Positions 1-8,653 of a stretch of DNA of 37,218 nt are shown here, one piece after another. This DNA is from Gallionellaceae bacterium CG11_big_fil_rev_8_21_14_0_20_60_62. GTDB lineage: Bacteria; Pseudomonadota; Gammaproteobacteria; Burkholderiales; Gallionellaceae. The DNA lies in the NCBI GenBank assembly GCA_002787455.1, contig PCWU01000051.1, forward strand, positions 19,217 to 56,434, in the 5' to 3' direction. Below the pieces are notes generated by a model. The model saw only the letters and a list, made by a program, of their open reading frames with translations. It had not been told where the DNA came from and made no database searches. A program made the translations under genes and the position numbers. Each line of letters starts with the position of its first letter. Position 1 is the first letter of the stretch.

Positions 1-1
1 C

Positions 2-826
2 AAGCGCAATGTGCCGGAGGGACTTTGGTTCAAGTGCCCGGATTGTCAGGCGGTGCTGTATCACGCCGACCTGGAAAAGAACCTCAGCGTCTGTCCGAAA
101 TGCAACCATCACCATCGCATCACGGCGCGCACCCGCCTCGATTGGTTGCTGGACGGTGAAGGACGGTTCGAGATCGGGGCGGAGATATTGCCGGTCGATA
201 CGCTCAAGTTCAAGGATCAGAAGAAATACACCGAGCGTCTGGCTGCCTCCAAGAAAACTACGGGCGAAGACGATGCGCTGATCGTGATGCAGGGCAGCGT
301 TCATGCGCTGCCGGTTGTCGCCGCCGCGTTTGAGTTCAGTTTCATGGGCGGCTCGATGGGATCGGTGGTCGGCGAGCGTTTCGTGCGCGGTGTGCAAGTC
401 GCGCTGGAGCAGCAGTGCCCCTTCGTCTGCTTTGCCGCCAGCGGCGGAGCGCGCATGCAGGAAGGTCTGTTGTCGCTGATGCAGATGGCCAAGACCAGCG
501 CCGCGCTCACGCAACTGAGCGAAGCCAGGCTGCCATTCATCTCCGTGCTCACCGACCCGACCATGGGCGGCGTCTCCGCCAGCTTCGCCTTCCTTGGCGA
601 TGTGGTCATCGCCGAACCCGGTGCGCTGATCGGTTTCGCCGGTGCGCGCGTGATCCAGCAGACCGTGCGCGAGACCCTGCCGGATGGTTTTCAGCGCGCC
701 GAGTTTCTGCTTGAGCATGGCCACGTCGACATGATCGTCGATCGCCGCCGGATGCGCGACCAACTGGTGACACTGATCACCCTGTTGACCAAACAGGATG
801 CGGCGACGAAGCTGGAAGCGGCGTAA
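2..826 (+). CDS. accD: Acetyl-CoA carboxylase carboxyltransferase subunit beta (5' end outside window)
   Basis: AccD is the beta half of the carboxyltransferase of acetyl-CoA carboxylase. With AccA it moves the carboxyl group from carboxybiotin to acetyl-CoA to make malonyl-CoA, the first step of fatty acid synthesis in the cytoplasm. The reading frame is open to the window edge and begins KRNVPEGLWFKC, so the GTG at 11 is an internal valine and about 15-20 N-terminal residues are missing. The four-cysteine zinc ribbon is visible as CPDC and, 16 residues on, CPKC. The crotonase-fold core follows, with GGSMGSVVGERF, ASGGARMQEG and the DPTMGGVSASFA segment. It is followed by folC, as in many proteobacteria. 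Assignment is firm. Confidence 0.97.
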   Translation, partial: KRNVPEGLWFKCPDCQAVLYHADLEKNLSVCPKCNHHHRITARTRLDWLLDGEGRFEIGAEILPVDTLKFKDQKKYTERLAASKKTTGEDDALIVMQGSVHALPVVAAAFEFSFMGGSMGSVVGERFVRGVQVALEQQCPFVCFAASGGARMQEGLLSLMQMAKTSAALTQLSEARLPFISVLTDPTMGGVSASFAFLGDVVIAEPGALIGFAGARVIQQTVRETLPDGFQRAEFLLEHGHVDMIVDRRRMRDQLVTLITLLTKQDAATKLEAA

Positions 827-842
827 TGACACGTAAGGCGAT

Positions 843-946
843 CACCACAGAGACACAGAGACACAGAGGAATAGCCTTGCCTTCCACCCCGGGCTTCTGT
901 GGTGTGTCGGTTTTTGTCTCCTCGGTGCTTCTGTGTCTCTGTGGTG
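843..946. repeat. Inverted repeat with CACAGAGA-type direct repeats in its arms
   Basis: The left arm (843-872) is built of short direct repeats of the ACACAGAG type. The right arm (917-946) is its imperfect reverse complement, with the outermost 17 bases pairing perfectly. The roughly 45 bases between them look unrelated. The element fills most of the accD-folC gap and could fold into a long hairpin in the transcript. A related element lies after metZ (6276-6361). The origin is not known from the sequence. Confidence 0.8.
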
Positions 947-963
947 TGTATTAGGTTTTTTTT

Positions 964-2274
964 GTGGAATCTCGAACACTTCCCGACTGGCTGACCCACC
1001 TCGAATCGCTGCATCCCAAAACGATTGCGCTCGGCTTGGAGCGCGTGGCGCAAGTCAGGCAGCGGCTCAATCTTCATCCTGATTTCCCCGTTATCGTCGT
1101 CGGCGGCACCAACGGCAAAGGCTCGGTGTGCGCGATGCTGGAAGCCATTCTGCACGCCGCCGGATACAAGGTCGGCTGTTATACCTCGCCGCATCTGCTG
1201 GATTACAACGAGCGGGTGCGAATCGCCAAACAACAGGCAAGTGATGCGGAGTTGTGTGCTTCATTCGAAAGAATTGAACAGGCGCGCGTAGGTCGGGCTT
1301 CAGCCCGACTGGATGATGTCGGGCTGAAGCCCGACCTACAGCTTACCTACTTTGAATTCGGCACGCTGGCGGCGATGCAGCTTTTTATCGAGCACAAGGT
1401 GGATGTCGTCATCCTTGAAGTGGGACTGGGCGGCAGACTGGATGCGGTGAACGTGTTCGATGCCGACGTTTCGGTGGTAACCAGCGTGGACATCGATCAC
1501 ATTGATTATCTTGGCGAGACACGCGAGCAGATCGCGTTTGAAAAGGCTGGCATCTTCCGCCGGGGGCGCGTGGCGATCTGCGCCGACAGCGATGTGCCGC
1601 AGGCGATAAGCAAACATGCACAGGAGATCGGCGCCGAATTGTGGTGCATGGCCAGTGAATTTGGTTTTAGGGCACATCAGGGGCAATGGGATTTCTTTGG
1701 CCAATCCGGTGAACGCCATGCCATGCCAGTGCCGGCTTTGCGCGGCGCGTTCCAGTTGCACAACGCGAGTGCGGCATTGGCCGCTCTGGATGCTTTGAGG
1801 GATTGTTTGCCGGTGAATATGGAAGCAGTGCGGCGGGGACTGGTTGAGGTGGAGCTTCCCGGCCGTTTCCAGTTTGTGCCGGGGCAACCGCAGTTGATTC
1901 TCGATGTGGCGCACAACCCTCATGCGGCGCGTTCGCTGGCGCAGAACCTGGCCAATCTGCCGCCGGCGAAAACGTTTGCGGTGTTCGCCATGCTCAAGGA
2001 CAAGGATGTGGCCGGGGTGGTTGCGGCGCTGGACGCGCATATTGATGTGTGGCTGGTCGCCGGGATCGATGCGCCGCGCGGCGCGACGGCGGCGGAACTG
2101 CGGCGGGTTCTGGAAAAACAGGGGGTGCGAGGCGAGATCGTGACCTGTTTGGCCATCGCGAATGCCCTGTATGAGGCCGGCAATCGCGCATGTGAAAATG
2201 ATAGAATCGCAGCCCTTGGATCATTCTATACGGTAGCGGAAGTGATGCGGCTGCGCGGTGTGCGTGGCGCTTGA
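964..2274 (+). CDS. folC: Bifunctional folylpolyglutamate synthase/dihydrofolate synthase
   Basis: FolC adds L-glutamate to dihydropteroate and later to tetrahydrofolates, using ATP, in the cytoplasm. It belongs to the Mur ligase family. The P-loop VVGGTNGKGSVCAML is near residues 46-60, followed by GYKVGCYTSPHLLDYNERVRI; the metal/substrate motif LTYFEFGTLAAM and LEVGLGGRLDAVNVFDADV are present, and the C-terminal domain has LDVAHNPHAA. The start is a GTG at 964, chosen because MESRTLPDWLTHLESLHPK matches the family's N-terminus; its ribosome binding site is weak. The oddity is an insert, residues about 109-126, between IEQAR and LTYFEF. It is encoded by a palindromic repeat (1288-1339) and makes the protein 436 aa, against about 420 for E. 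coli. Catalytic motifs are intact, so it is probably active. Confidence 0.96.
   Translation: MESRTLPDWLTHLESLHPKTIALGLERVAQVRQRLNLHPDFPVIVVGGTNGKGSVCAMLEAILHAAGYKVGCYTSPHLLDYNERVRIAKQQASDAELCASFERIEQARVGRASARLDDVGLKPDLQLTYFEFGTLAAMQLFIEHKVDVVILEVGLGGRLDAVNVFDADVSVVTSVDIDHIDYLGETREQIAFEKAGIFRRGRVAICADSDVPQAISKHAQEIGAELWCMASEFGFRAHQGQWDFFGQSGERHAMPVPALRGAFQLHNASAALAALDALRDCLPVNMEAVRRGLVEVELPGRFQFVPGQPQLILDVAHNPHAARSLAQNLANLPPAKTFAVFAMLKDKDVAGVVAALDAHIDVWLVAGIDAPRGATAAELRRVLEKQGVRGEIVTCLAIANALYEAGNRACENDRIAALGSFYTVAEVMRLRGVRGA
1288..1339. repeat. REP-like palindrome inside folC
   Basis: A perfect 21-base inverted repeat (1288-1308 and 1319-1339) surrounds a 10-base loop. Each arm is itself palindromic around the core TCGGGCTTCAGCCCGA, so the unit can form one long hairpin or two short ones. 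It lies in frame in folC and is translated. The same core occurs at 27479-27498, and a diverged arm lies in purL at about 32928-32948. Confidence 0.9.
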
Positions 2275-2290
2275 GCTTTTCGATTCGACT

Positions 2291-2887
2291 ATGGCAAAAC
2301 AAATCACGACCGACGGCGAATTTACCTTACGGCGCCAGGCCAGACGCCGGCTGATCGGCGCAATTGCGCTGATGCTTGGCGTTGTTATTTTTCTGCCCAT
2401 GATATTCGACCCGGATCCGGCATCGACCGCGGTCGGCGACATCGAATTGCGCATCCCAGAACGGACGGAGGTGGCGCCTGTGCCGCAGGCGGCGCAGGAG
2501 GGGGCGCCAAAAGTTGAACTTGCCGTGCCGGACGAAAAACCCGTTCCAGTCGAGTTCCCCGTCGAGACTGCCATTGCGCCAGTGACGGCCCCGCCCGCCA
2601 AAATCGAGACGACTGTCAAACGCGAGACGTACGTTCCTCCGGCTCCCGCGAAGGTGCCGGGCAAACCTTCCGGCTGGGTGGTGCAGGTCGGTGCCTATTC
2701 AAAAGAAGAAGCGGCCAAACAGATGGTGGACAACCTGAAAAAGCGCGGCTACCCGGTCTATACCGAGCGCGCCGGCAGCATGTTGCGCGTGCGGGTGGGA
2801 CATTATCCGGACAGGAAGGCAGCCGAAAAGACACTTCGCAAGCTGGAAGCCATCGGTTTGCACCCGAATGTGCTCAGTCCGGAATAA
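2291..2887 (+). CDS. dedD: DedD-like SPOR-domain membrane protein
   Basis: This is a bitopic inner-membrane protein with a periplasmic SPOR domain. Such domains bind septal peptidoglycan lacking stem peptides, and DedD helps FtsN in cell division in E. coli. I start it at the ATG at 2291 (MAKQITTDGEFTLRRQ), which gives 198 aa; a GTG at 2258 in frame would add 11 residues and overlap folC. A charged cytoplasmic segment (RRQARRR) precedes a single membrane helix at about residues 20-38 (LIGAIALMLGVVIFLPMIF). A Pro/Val/Glu-rich linker follows, then the SPOR domain at about 122-196 (GWVVQVGAYSKEEAAKQM). The position between folC and cvpA matches E. coli dedD, which supports the name. Confidence 0.9.
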   Translation: MAKQITTDGEFTLRRQARRRLIGAIALMLGVVIFLPMIFDPDPASTAVGDIELRIPERTEVAPVPQAAQEGAPKVELAVPDEKPVPVEFPVETAIAPVTAPPAKIETTVKRETYVPPAPAKVPGKPSGWVVQVGAYSKEEAAKQMVDNLKKRGYPVYTERAGSMLRVRVGHYPDRKAAEKTLRKLEAIGLHPNVLSPE

Positions 2888-2893
2888 GCGCGC

Positions 2894-3373
2894 ATGTCGG
2901 TCTTTGATATTGCGGTGTTGGTGATTATTGCCCTGTCGGCTGTGCTCGGCTGGTGGCGCGGGTTTATGTACGAGCTGTTTTCCCTGCTTGGCTGGGTGGC
3001 GGCGTATATCGTGGCGCGCACTTCATCGGCGCAACTGCTGCCCTACATTCCGTTGGCGATTGCGGATCCTGGCCTGCGCGGGGCAACCGCTTTTGCCGCC
3101 ATGTTTATTGCTATCCTGATCGTGGCGGCGATTTTTGCCTGGTTTCTGTCGAAACTGGCCAAGTTTGCCGGTCTGGCCGGGCTGGACGGCAAATTTGGCG
3201 CAATGTTCGGTGTCGCGCGCGGGGTGCTGCTGGTGCTGGCGCTGGTGTGGCTGGGCGGCCTGACCAGTCTGCCGCAGCAATCCTGGTGGAAGAACGCCTG
3301 GAGCAGCAAACCCCTGCAGCAGGCGGCGCAATATGCGAAAGAATATGTGCCGACAGATATCGTGCCAAAGTAA
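2894..3373 (+). CDS. cvpA: CvpA family membrane protein
   Basis: This is a 159-residue inner-membrane protein of the CvpA (colicin V production) family. In E. coli CvpA is needed for colicin V export from plasmids and for envelope homeostasis; its molecular activity is not settled. Four hydrophobic segments are visible, beginning near residues 2-18 (VFDIAVLVIIALSAVLG), 24-41, 60-83 and 99-116. The family signature GWWRGFMYELFSLLGWV follows the first helix. It begins 6 bases after the DedD-like gene and lies just upstream of purF, the order that makes cvpA part of the purF operon in enterics. Co-transcription with both neighbours is likely. Confidence 0.93.
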   Translation: MSVFDIAVLVIIALSAVLGWWRGFMYELFSLLGWVAAYIVARTSSAQLLPYIPLAIADPGLRGATAFAAMFIAILIVAAIFAWFLSKLAKFAGLAGLDGKFGAMFGVARGVLLVLALVWLGGLTSLPQQSWWKNAWSSKPLQQAAQYAKEYVPTDIVPK

Positions 3374-3406
3374 TCCGACAAAATTTATCTTAAAGCGGGA
3401 AAGACC

Positions 3407-4933
<1,527 letters not shown>

Positions 4934-4937
4934 GCGA

Positions 4938-4965
4938 TTGACAGTGCATGGCGGACAGTGCTAAT
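4938..4965 (+). promoter_or_regulatory. Sigma-70-type promoter for metZ
   Basis: A perfect -35 hexamer TTGACA (4938-4943) lies 16 bases before GCTAAT (4960-4965), which matches the -10 consensus at four of six positions. Transcription would begin near 4971, exactly at the 5' edge of the riboswitch. It starts only 5 bases after the purF stop codon. The call is by pattern only. Confidence 0.65.
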
Positions 4966-4970
4966 TTTCA

Positions 4971-5024
4971 CCCGCGCCGATTTGAGGAACAGCTTGCGGG
5001 CGCATTACAAATACAGCTAAAGCG
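4971..5024 (+). promoter_or_regulatory. SAM-II (SAM-alpha type) riboswitch upstream of metZ
   Basis: The leader carries the conserved SAM-II landmarks in the right order. Stem P1 is formed by GCGCC (4974-4978) and GGCGC (4999-5003). GATTTG (4979-4984) follows its 5' strand and GCTTGC (4992-4997) stands one base before its 3' strand. The A-rich run TTACAAATACAGCTAAAG, with the diagnostic GCTAAA, follows. This class folds as a pseudoknot that binds S-adenosylmethionine and lowers expression of methionine genes. It is followed by an intrinsic terminator and then by metZ, which fits that role. I did not model the pseudoknot pairing fully. Confidence 0.82.
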
Positions 5025-5028
5025 GGGG

Positions 5029-5066
5029 AACCCGGTTTGGCGCTAAGCTTTCCGGGTTTTTGTTTT
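5029..5066 (+). terminator. Intrinsic terminator in the metZ leader
   Basis: AACCCGG (5029-5035) pairs with CCGGGTT (5052-5058) across a 16-base loop, and a T-rich tract, TTTTGTTTT, follows directly. The hairpin lies just after the SAM-II aptamer and just before the metZ ribosome binding site GAGGAG (5067-5072). It is therefore best read as the attenuator of the riboswitch, giving early termination when SAM is bound. It could instead mark the end of purF transcription. Confidence 0.7.
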
Positions 5067-5077
5067 GAGGAGCAATC

Positions 5078-6256
5078 ATGTCGGATAAAAATTCTTATCA
5101 GCCGGAGACCGTGGCAGTGCGCGCGGGGAGCGAGCACAGCCAGTTCCACGAGCACAGCGAGGCGTTATTCCTGACTTCAAGCTTCACCTTCGACAGCGCG
5201 CAGCAGGCGGCGAAGCGCTTCATCGGCGAAGAGCAGGGCAACATCTATTCGCGCTTTACCAATCCCACCGTCACCATGTTCGAGCAGCGCCTGGCTGCGC
5301 TGGAAGGCGCGGAACAATGCGTGGCGACAGCGAGCGGCATGGCCGCGATTCTCTCGACCTGCATGGGGTTGTTGCAGGCGGGTGACCATCTGGTCGCGTC
5401 GCAGAGCATCTTCGGCTCGACAGTGAACATGTTTAACAACGTGTTCAAAAAATTCGGCGTGGAGACGACCTTCGTTTCCGCCACCGATCCCGCGCAATGG
5501 CAGGCGGCGGCGCGCCCGAACACAAAACTGTTTTTTCTGGAAACACCGTCCAATCCGCTCACCGAGATTTCCGACATTGCGGCGATTGCCGCCTTCGCGA
5601 AGCAATGTGGCGCGTTGCTGGCGGTGGATAATTGCTTCTGCACGCCTATCCTGCAACGCCCGCTGGAATTCGGCGCGGACATCATCATCCATTCCGCCAC
5701 CAAGTACATCGACGGCCAGGGCCGCGTGCTGGGCGGTGCGGTGCTGGGCAGCAAAAAACTGATGGAGCCGGTGTACAGTTTCCTGCGCACCGCCGGGCCG
5801 ACCATGAGCGCGTTCAACGCATGGGTGTTCCTGAAAGGGCTGGAAACCCTGAAGCTGCGCATGGATGCGCACAGCGCCAACGCTTTGCAACTGGCGCAAT
5901 GGTTGGAGAAACAGCCTAATGTGGCGCGCGTGTTGTATCCCGGTCTGCCGTCGCATCCGCAGCATGCGCTGGCGATGAAACAGCAAAAGACCGGCGGCGG
6001 CATCGTGGCGTTCGATGTGAAGGGCGGCAGGGACGCTGCCTGGCGCGTGATCGACAACACAAGGATGCTGTCCATCACCGCCAATCTGGGCGACACCAAG
6101 ACCACCATCACCCATCCGGCGACGACAACGCACGCCCGCATCTCGCCGGAAGCGCGCGCGGCGGCGGGCATCAGCGATGGCTTGATCCGCATCGCGGTCG
6201 GGCTGGAAGCGGTGTTGGATATTCAGAACGACTTGGCGCGGGGGCTGGGTAATTAA
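5078..6256 (+). CDS. metZ: O-succinylhomoserine sulfhydrylase
   Basis: MetZ is a PLP enzyme of the Cys/Met metabolism family. It makes homocysteine directly from O-succinylhomoserine and sulfide, bypassing cystathionine. The protein is 392 aa. The PLP lysine is K209 in HSATKYIDGQGR; SGMAAI, ETPSNPLTEI and VDNCFCTPILQRP are also typical. It resembles MetZ more than MetB because of the HSATKYIDGQGRVLGGAV segment and the conserved purF-metZ order of betaproteobacteria, but substrate choice (succinyl or acetyl ester) cannot be proved from sequence. The ATG has a good GAGGAG site. The SAM-II leader upstream suggests feedback by SAM, the end product of the pathway. Confidence 0.93.
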   Translation: MSDKNSYQPETVAVRAGSEHSQFHEHSEALFLTSSFTFDSAQQAAKRFIGEEQGNIYSRFTNPTVTMFEQRLAALEGAEQCVATASGMAAILSTCMGLLQAGDHLVASQSIFGSTVNMFNNVFKKFGVETTFVSATDPAQWQAAARPNTKLFFLETPSNPLTEISDIAAIAAFAKQCGALLAVDNCFCTPILQRPLEFGADIIIHSATKYIDGQGRVLGGAVLGSKKLMEPVYSFLRTAGPTMSAFNAWVFLKGLETLKLRMDAHSANALQLAQWLEKQPNVARVLYPGLPSHPQHALAMKQQKTGGGIVAFDVKGGRDAAWRVIDNTRMLSITANLGDTKTTITHPATTTHARISPEARAAAGISDGLIRIAVGLEAVLDIQNDLARGLGN

Positions 6257-6275
6257 TATGCAACAAAAGGCAAAA

Positions 6276-6361
6276 TTAGCCACAGAGAACACAGAGTTCA
6301 CAGAGAAAAGCGCGGACAGGTTTCTGTTTTCCTTTACGGCCTCTGTGATCTCTGTGGCTAA
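6276..6361. repeat. Inverted repeat with CACAGAG direct repeats
   Basis: The left arm (6276-6305) holds three direct copies of a CACAGAG-type unit. The right arm (6338-6361) is the reverse complement of its first 24 bases with about four mismatches. The element fills the metZ-pncC gap and resembles the one at 843-946 in both sequence and layout. It may act as a hairpin between the two genes. Confidence 0.78.
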
Positions 6362-6374
6362 AAGGTTTTAACAG

Positions 6375-6866
6375 ATGGATGTGCTGGCTGCACAGGTTGG
6401 AGGCGCGCTCAAGGCGTATGGGTTGATGCTGGCGACGGCGGAATCGTGCACCGGCGGCGGGGTGGCGCAGGCGATTACCGGCATCGCGGGGAGTTCTGCC
6501 TGGTTTGAGCGCGGTTTCATCACCTATTCCAATCAGTCGAAACAGCAAATGTTGGGCGTGGCGGAAGCGACGTTGATCGGCCATGGTGCAGTGTCCGAAG
6601 TGACGGTGCGCGCGATGGCGGCGGGCGCGCTGGAACACAGTGCGGCGCAGGTGGCGTTGGCGGTAAGTGGCATCGCCGGGCCGGACGGCGGCACGCCGGA
6701 CAAGCCGGTCGGCACGGTCTGGTTCGCTTGGGGAATCAGACACGGCGCGACGTTTGCTTGTTTGCACCACTTGTCCGGCAACCGTGCCGAAGTGCGCGCG
6801 CAGGCAGTGCGGATTGCGCTGCAGGGGGTGTTGGCGCTCTTGCAGCAGACAACTGCCAGCGCCTGA
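6375..6866 (+). CDS. pncC: Nicotinamide-nucleotide amidohydrolase (CinA C-terminal domain protein)
   Basis: PncC deamidates nicotinamide mononucleotide to nicotinic acid mononucleotide, recycling the NMN released by NAD-dependent DNA ligase. This 163-residue protein is the stand-alone CinA C-terminal domain. The motif TAESCTGGGVAQAIT carries the likely nucleophile Ser24, followed by GSSAWFERGFITYSNQSK and the glycine-rich AVSGIAGPDGGTPDKPVGTVWFA. The length matches E. coli YgaD. In E. coli the same gene also precedes recA, so the order pncC-recA-recX-alaS is conserved. No CinA N-terminal (MoaB-like) domain is present. Confidence 0.92.
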   Translation: MDVLAAQVGGALKAYGLMLATAESCTGGGVAQAITGIAGSSAWFERGFITYSNQSKQQMLGVAEATLIGHGAVSEVTVRAMAAGALEHSAAQVALAVSGIAGPDGGTPDKPVGTVWFAWGIRHGATFACLHHLSGNRAEVRAQAVRIALQGVLALLQQTTASA

Positions 6867-6875
6867 CGGGCACCG

Positions 6876-6999
6876 CTAATAATCCAAATTTCGTCGCAAT
6901 ACAGCGTTGCTCTCAAAAATTACTCTTTACATATCATGCATATGCTGCGTCGCAATTTTTTGCTCGCGCCTGGTCTTGCTTGGAACTTTGAATTATTAG
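6876..6999. repeat. 124-bp element with terminal inverted repeats upstream of recA
   Basis: The stretch begins CTAATAATCCAAATTT (6876-6891) and ends with a 16-base reverse complement that differs at only two positions (6984-6999). The inside is more A/T-rich than the flanking genes. It holds two direct copies of CGTCGCAAT (6891-6899 and 6948-6956) and a near-palindrome around CATGCATATG. No open reading frame of note lies inside. It looks like a small non-coding, MITE-like or hairpin element between pncC and recA. I see no clear target duplication. Confidence 0.6.
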
Positions 7000-7018
7000 A
7001 GGCCCCTGAAATCACTTA

Positions 7019-7032
7019 AGAACGAACGTTCT
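7019..7032. promoter_or_regulatory. Dyad AGAAC-N4-GTTCT upstream of recA (possible SOS operator)
   Basis: A perfect 5-bp inverted repeat with a 4-base centre, AGAACGAACGTTCT, lies 56 bases before the recA start codon. It contains GAAC-N4-GTTC, the LexA box form of Gram-positive bacteria. The CTGT-N8-ACAG box usual in beta- and gammaproteobacteria is not seen here. The position fits a recA operator, but no clear promoter hexamers could be placed around it. Confidence 0.35.
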
Positions 7033-7088
7033 GTACAACTCCAAATTGCTGTGCCACAATCTGCCACCATTTTTTGAAAGGGAACACC

Positions 7089-8111
7089 ATGGATGACAAC
7101 AAAAGCAAGGCGCTCGCGGCGGCATTGAGCCAGATCGAAAAACAGTTCGGCAAGGGCTCCATCATGCGTCTGGGCGAGGGCGAGGTAATCAAGGATATCG
7201 AGGTGGTGTCCACAGGCTCGCTGGGGCTGGACATCGCGCTGGGCGTCGGCGGTCTCCCGCGCGGCCGCGTAATCGAGATTTACGGTCCTGAATCCTCCGG
7301 CAAAACTACGCTAACCCTGCAAGTCATCGCGGAGATGCAGAAGCTGGGTGGCACGGCGGCCTTCATCGATGCCGAACATGCGCTCGATCCGCTTTACGCG
7401 CAGAAGCTTGGCGTCAAAGTGGAAGACCTGCTGATTTCGCAGCCGGACAATGGCGAGCAGGCGCTGGAAATCGTCGATATGCTGGTGCGTTCCGGCTCGG
7501 TGGATATTGTGGTGGTGGACTCGGTTGCCGCGCTGACCCCGCGTGCCGAAATCGAGGGCGAGATGGGCGATGCGCAGATGGGATTGCACGCGCGCCTGAT
7601 GTCGCAAGCCTTGCGCAAACTCACCGCCAACATCAATCGCTCCAAAACCATGGTCATCTTCATCAACCAGATCCGCATGAAGATCGGTGTGATGTTCGGC
7701 AATCCGGAAACCACCACCGGCGGCAATGCACTCAAGTTTTATGCTTCCGTGCGCCTCGACATTCGTCGCACCGGCGCGATCAAAAAAGGCGACGAGGTCA
7801 TCGGCAACGAGACGCGCGTTAAAGTGGTGAAGAACAAGGTCGCGCCGCCGTTCAAGGAAGCACATTTTGATATCCTGTACGGAGAAGGCATTTCGCGCGA
7901 AGGTGAGATCGTTGAGTTGGGCGTGCAGAACAAGATCGTCGAGAAATCGGGCGCCTGGTACGCCTACAACGGCGAGAAGATCGGCCAGGGCAAGGACAAC
8001 GCGCGCGAATACCTGCGCAATAATCCGGAGATTGCGGTCGAGATAGAAAACAAGGTGAGGGCGGCGCTTGGCGTTGCCGCCCTGGGCGCCGGTGAAGGCG
8101 AAAAAGCCTGA
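7089..8111 (+). CDS. recA: Recombinase RecA
   Basis: RecA forms filaments on single-stranded DNA, pairs homologous strands and triggers LexA self-cleavage in the SOS response. The protein is 340 aa and begins MDDNKSKALAAALSQIEKQFG. The ATG at 7089 has GAAAGGGA 6 bases upstream; a TTG at 7074 in the same frame overlaps that site and is not the start. Walker A GPESSGKTT is at residues 66-74, IDAEHALDP follows, Walker B is VDIVVVDSVAAL, and loop L2 with NQIRMKIGVMFGNPETTTGG is intact. No intein is present. The downstream recX overlaps its 3' end. Confidence 0.99.
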   Translation: MDDNKSKALAAALSQIEKQFGKGSIMRLGEGEVIKDIEVVSTGSLGLDIALGVGGLPRGRVIEIYGPESSGKTTLTLQVIAEMQKLGGTAAFIDAEHALDPLYAQKLGVKVEDLLISQPDNGEQALEIVDMLVRSGSVDIVVVDSVAALTPRAEIEGEMGDAQMGLHARLMSQALRKLTANINRSKTMVIFINQIRMKIGVMFGNPETTTGGNALKFYASVRLDIRRTGAIKKGDEVIGNETRVKVVKNKVAPPFKEAHFDILYGEGISREGEIVELGVQNKIVEKSGAWYAYNGEKIGQGKDNAREYLRNNPEIAVEIENKVRAALGVAALGAGEGEKA

Positions 8112-8562
8112 GCTGACATTGCGGGTTCGCGCCATGCGCTATCTGGCGCGGCGCGAACACAGCCGCGCCGAACTGCAGGCCAAGTTGTCGCCCCATGTGC
8201 AGGAAGGTGAAGATCTCGATGAGGTGCTGGACGATCTGGAAAAGCGCAACTGGCTGTCCGACGCGCGCGCTGCCGCGCAACTGGTTGAGATTAAACGTGG
8301 TCGCTTCGGCACGCAGCGTATCGCGCACGAGCTGCGCATGAAGGGAATCGACGAGAATCTGATAGACGAAGCGTTGCCGCAACTGAAAGCCACCGAACTC
8401 GACGCGGCACGCGAGGTGTGGCAACGCAAGTTTGCTTCACTACCCCGGGACGCCAAAGCAAAAGCGCGCCAGATACGATTTCTGCAATCGCGCGGTTTCT
8501 CCGTCGAAGTCATCCTCAAAGTGTTGAAATCTGCCGCCGCCGGCATTGACGACGAAGGCTGA
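8092..8562 (+). CDS. recX: Regulatory protein RecX
   Basis: RecX binds RecA filaments and limits RecA activity. This protein is 156 aa from a GTG at 8092, which overlaps the end of recA by 20 bases. A TTG at 8068 (8 residues longer) and an ATG at 8134 (14 residues shorter) are alternatives; I prefer 8092 because KAKKPELTLRVRAMRYLARREHS gives the normal RecX start. Three tandem three-helix repeats can be seen: RAMRYLARREHSRAELQAKL, then DEVLDDLEKRNWLSDARAAA with GTQRIAHELRMKGI, then DAAREVWQRKF and RQIRFLQSRGFSVEVILKVL. The overlap implies translational coupling with recA. Confidence 0.92.
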   Translation: MKAKKPELTLRVRAMRYLARREHSRAELQAKLSPHVQEGEDLDEVLDDLEKRNWLSDARAAAQLVEIKRGRFGTQRIAHELRMKGIDENLIDEALPQLKATELDAAREVWQRKFASLPRDAKAKARQIRFLQSRGFSVEVILKVLKSAAAGIDDEG

Positions 8563-8588
8563 GAGCCATGCCTGAATAGCCTGCCAAA

Positions 8589-8597
8589 TGGTATGAT
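8589..8597 (+). promoter_or_regulatory. Possible extended -10 promoter upstream of alaS
   Basis: TGGTATGAT (8589-8597) has the form TG-N-TATGAT of an extended -10 element and lies about 235 bases before alaS. A 6-bp hairpin with a GCA loop (CCGCCT, 8611-8616, with AGGCGG, 8620-8625) follows at once. That hairpin could be a leader structure or the end of the recA-recX transcript. No good -35 is visible. Confidence 0.35.
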
Positions 8598-8653
8598 TCG
8601 CGCCGTGATGCCGCCTGCAAGGCGGTGTGTTTAACCAGGGGAAAGCAGTTGCC

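Noticed and set aside
691..1233. Minus-strand open frame over the accD end, the repeat and the folC start
   Set aside because: Its middle (TTETQKHRGDKN, SSVSLCLCGD) is the peptide expected from translating the CACAGAG repeat, a common false gene.
7021..7070. Standard LexA box CTGT-N8-ACAG upstream of recA
   Set aside because: Two CTGT sequences exist, but neither is followed at the right distance by ACAG.
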